Source: DASUCS01 sp041166365 (GTDB lineage: Bacteria > Actinomycetota > Acidimicrobiia > Acidimicrobiales > JACDCH01). From it: a stretch of DNA of 7,435 nucleotides. A program made the translations under genes and the position numbers. Below the pieces are notes generated by a model that worked only from the letters and a program-made list of their open reading frames with translations, searched no databases and had not been told where the DNA came from. The DNA is taken from NCBI GenBank assembly GCA_041166365.1, contig JBEEFX010000286.1:1-7435 (forward strand), written 5' to 3'. Positions 5,434 through 7,435 of this stretch are shown piece by piece. Position 1 is the stretch's first letter. Every line of letters starts with the position of its first letter.

Positions 5434-7435
5434 ATGGCGACAGCGAAACGGGCGCGGCCCAAGCATCGCGAGATGCAGCGCGATCAACAAGGAGCGAAGG
5501 GTCGGCTCGTCACGGACCCCAGCGAGCCGCCGATCTTGACGCCACGCGCGAGCAAGGTCCCGGCGCAGGACAGTGACTACCTCACCACCGCGCAAGGCCA
5601 GCGCCTGGCCCACACGGACGACTCGCTGAAGGTCGGCGACCGTGGGCCCACGCTGATGGAGGACTTCCATCTGCGCGAGAAGATCATGCACTTCGACCAC
5701 GAGCGCATTCCCGAGCGAGTGGTGCATGCCCGCGGTGCCGCTGCGCACGGGGTGTTCGAGGCCTACGGGAATGCCGCGAACATCACGAGCGCCGGCTTCC
5801 TGCAAGCCGGCCGAGTCACGCCGGTGTTCACCCGGTTCTCGACTGTCGTCGGGTCCCGCGGCTCAGCCGACACGGTGCGCGACGTCCGCGGCTTTGCCGT
5901 GAAGTTCTACACAGACGAAGGCGTGTTCGATCTCGTCGGCAACAACATCCCCGTCTTTTTCATCCGGGACGGCATCAAGTTTCCCGACCTCATCCACGCG
6001 GCCAAGCCGGAGCCAGACCGGGAGATCCCGCAGGCGCAGACCGCGCACACGACGTTCTGGGATTTCGTCTCGATGATCCCCGAGTCACCGCACATGTTGA
6101 TGTGGGTCATGTCCGATCGCGCCATCCCGCGCTCGTACCGGATGATGGAAGGCTTCGGTGTCCACACGTTCCGATTGGTGAACACCGACGGTGGGACGTG
6201 TCTGGTGAAGTTCCACTGGAAGCCGGTGCTCGGTGTGCACGGGCTCGTGTGGGACGAGGCGCTCACGTTGAATGGTGTCGATCCCGACTTTCATCGCCGG
6301 GACCTCTTCAACGCCATCGGTGCCGGCGCCTGTCCGGAGTGGGAGCTCGGCGTCCAGGTGATGCCCGACAGCGAGGATCAGTACTTCCAGGGCATCGACC
6401 TGCTCGATGCCACGAAGATCGTGCCCGAGGAGCTCGTCCCGGTCGAGCCGATCGGACGGATGACGCTCAATCGGAACCCGGCCAACTTCTTCGCCGAGGT
6501 GGAGCAAGTGGCGTACCACGTCGGGCATCTCGTGCAGGGCATCGAAGTCGTGGACGATCCGTTGATGCAGGCGCGACTGTTCAGCTATCTCGACACGCAG
6601 CTGACGCGGCTCGGAGGCCCGAACTTCGCGCAGATCCCCATCAACCGTCCACACGCCGCGGTCAACGACAACCTCCGGGACGGGTTCATGCAGCAGGCCG
6701 TGCATCAAGGACGCACGCCGTACCTGCCGAACGCCGTTGGCGGCGGCTGCCCCTTCCTCGCCCCGCCCGAAGATGGTGGGTACGTGCACGCGCCGCGAAC
6801 CGTTCAAGGACAGAAGGTTCGCGAACGCGGCCCTGACGATGAGTACGCGCAGGCGACGCTGTTCTGGAACAGCATGACGGAGATCGAACAGGACCACATC
6901 GTCGACGCCTACACGTTCGAGCTCGGCAAGGTCGAGGTCCCCGCGGTCGTCGAGCGCATGGTGGCTCGCCTGGCACTGATCGACGACGAGCTTGCCGCTC
7001 GAGTCTGTGTCGGTCTCGGATTGCCGGCCCCGAGCGGGCGCGACGGCGAGGCGGAAGGCGCCGACGGCGACGCGGTCCCAGACCCCACCGCCGGGCTCGA
7101 CTCGTCACCGACGTTGTCGATGGTCACCGAGGACAACTATCCGCCTGACGGTCGGGTCGTGCACATCCTGGCGAACGACGGCGCCGACCTCGCGGGGATA
7201 CGAACGGTTCGAGACGCGCTGTTCGCCGCAGGGGTCACGCCGCACATCGTGGCCACGCACAAGGGCGCCATCACCGGCGGAGCGCGCCGGGCCGACGAGT
7301 TGATCGTCGATCGGTCGTTCCACACGGCGAGCTCCGCAGAAGCGGACGCAGTGATCGTCGCGGGCGGGTCGGGCTTGGACGGCAACCCCGCCGTCCTCAC
7401 CTACGTGCAGAGCGCCTATCGACATTTCAAGCCCA
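5434..7435 (+). CDS. katE: Large-subunit (clade 2, KatE/HPII-type) heme catalase, 3' end beyond window
   Basis: This frame encodes 667 residues without a stop before the window ends. It is a monofunctional heme catalase, converting hydrogen peroxide to water and oxygen in the cytoplasm. The core shows RIPERVVHARG with distal His98, the heme-binding RFSTVVGSRGSADTVRD (134-150), LVGNN with catalytic Asn170, FFIRDGIKFPD, and proximal heme-ligand Tyr385 in RLFSYLDTQLTRLGGPNF. It is the large-subunit type. It has an N-terminal extension of about 75 residues, and an acidic Gly/Asp/Pro linker (about 534-556) leads to a C-terminal flavodoxin/DJ-1-like domain starting near 573 (GRVVHILANDGAD). E. coli HPII has 753 residues, so roughly 80-90 are probably missing. 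His362 lies 23 residues before Tyr385, as His392 does before Tyr415 in HPII, where the two are covalently joined. The gene stands alone after tetR, and nothing links it to the DUF2867 operon. Confidence 0.95.
   Translation, partial: MATAKRARPKHREMQRDQQGAKGRLVTDPSEPPILTPRASKVPAQDSDYLTTAQGQRLAHTDDSLKVGDRGPTLMEDFHLREKIMHFDHERIPERVVHARGAAAHGVFEAYGNAANITSAGFLQAGRVTPVFTRFSTVVGSRGSADTVRDVRGFAVKFYTDEGVFDLVGNNIPVFFIRDGIKFPDLIHAAKPEPDREIPQAQTAHTTFWDFVSMIPESPHMLMWVMSDRAIPRSYRMMEGFGVHTFRLVNTDGGTCLVKFHWKPVLGVHGLVWDEALTLNGVDPDFHRRDLFNAIGAGACPEWELGVQVMPDSEDQYFQGIDLLDATKIVPEELVPVEPIGRMTLNRNPANFFAEVEQVAYHVGHLVQGIEVVDDPLMQARLFSYLDTQLTRLGGPNFAQIPINRPHAAVNDNLRDGFMQQAVHQGRTPYLPNAVGGGCPFLAPPEDGGYVHAPRTVQGQKVRERGPDDEYAQATLFWNSMTEIEQDHIVDAYTFELGKVEVPAVVERMVARLALIDDELAARVCVGLGLPAPSGRDGEAEGADGDAVPDPTAGLDSSPTLSMVTEDNYPPDGRVVHILANDGADLAGIRTVRDALFAAGVTPHIVATHKGAITGGARRADELIVDRSFHTASSAEADAVIVAGGSGLDGNPAVLTYVQSAYRHFKP

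Noticed and set aside
4560..5462. A 300-codon open frame on the minus strand
   Set aside because: It is antisense to tetR and overlaps the DUF2867 gene and the promoter region. The TetR protein on the other strand is clearly real.
6085..6897. Long open frames on both strands inside the catalase gene
   Set aside because: The catalase frame carries all active-site motifs; these are shadows in other frames.

Overview
The window is very rich in G and C, with strong G/C bias at third codon positions, GTG starts, tightly packed genes and a leaderless-looking regulator. This suggests a high-GC actinobacterium. No gene here fixes the lineage more closely, so the organism call is inference. There is no gene-free stretch longer than about 125 bases, and I see no mobile element, CRISPR array, tRNA or rRNA.

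Layout. Positions 1-494 (+) hold the end of an azlC-type gene and a complete azlD-type gene overlapping it by ATGA; together they encode a branched-chain amino acid exporter. Positions 582-1130 (+) encode a small secreted lipoprotein of unknown function. It converges on a large secreted beta-propeller protein at 1181-3283 (-), and a 10-bp inverted repeat lies between the two stop codons. Positions 3407-4708 (-) form a two-gene operon: a DUF2867 protein, then a soluble molybdopterin oxidoreductase of the sulfite-oxidase fold. The two share a frame and are separated by one TAG stop and two sense codons. A TetR-family regulator (4788-5339, +) is divergent from this operon. A large-subunit catalase of the KatE/HPII type begins at 5434 (+) and runs off the window within its C-terminal domain.

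How the parts may work together. The clearest regulatory signal is the 79-base region between the DUF2867 gene and tetR. It holds a well-formed sigma-70-type promoter for the operon (TTGACG, 17 bases, TACGAT), a probable interleaved promoter for tetR, and two copies of ATACGG-N3-CGTA placed 44 bp apart. One copy is the core of a perfect 11-bp inverted repeat over the -10 element and likely start site of the operon. The other lies against the operon's -35 and in the tetR promoter spacer. I infer that the TetR protein represses both itself and the DUF2867/molybdoenzyme pair in response to an unknown small molecule. The catalase probably has its own promoter. The propeller gene has its own ribosome binding site and a 123-base upstream gap, so it may be independent of the operon.
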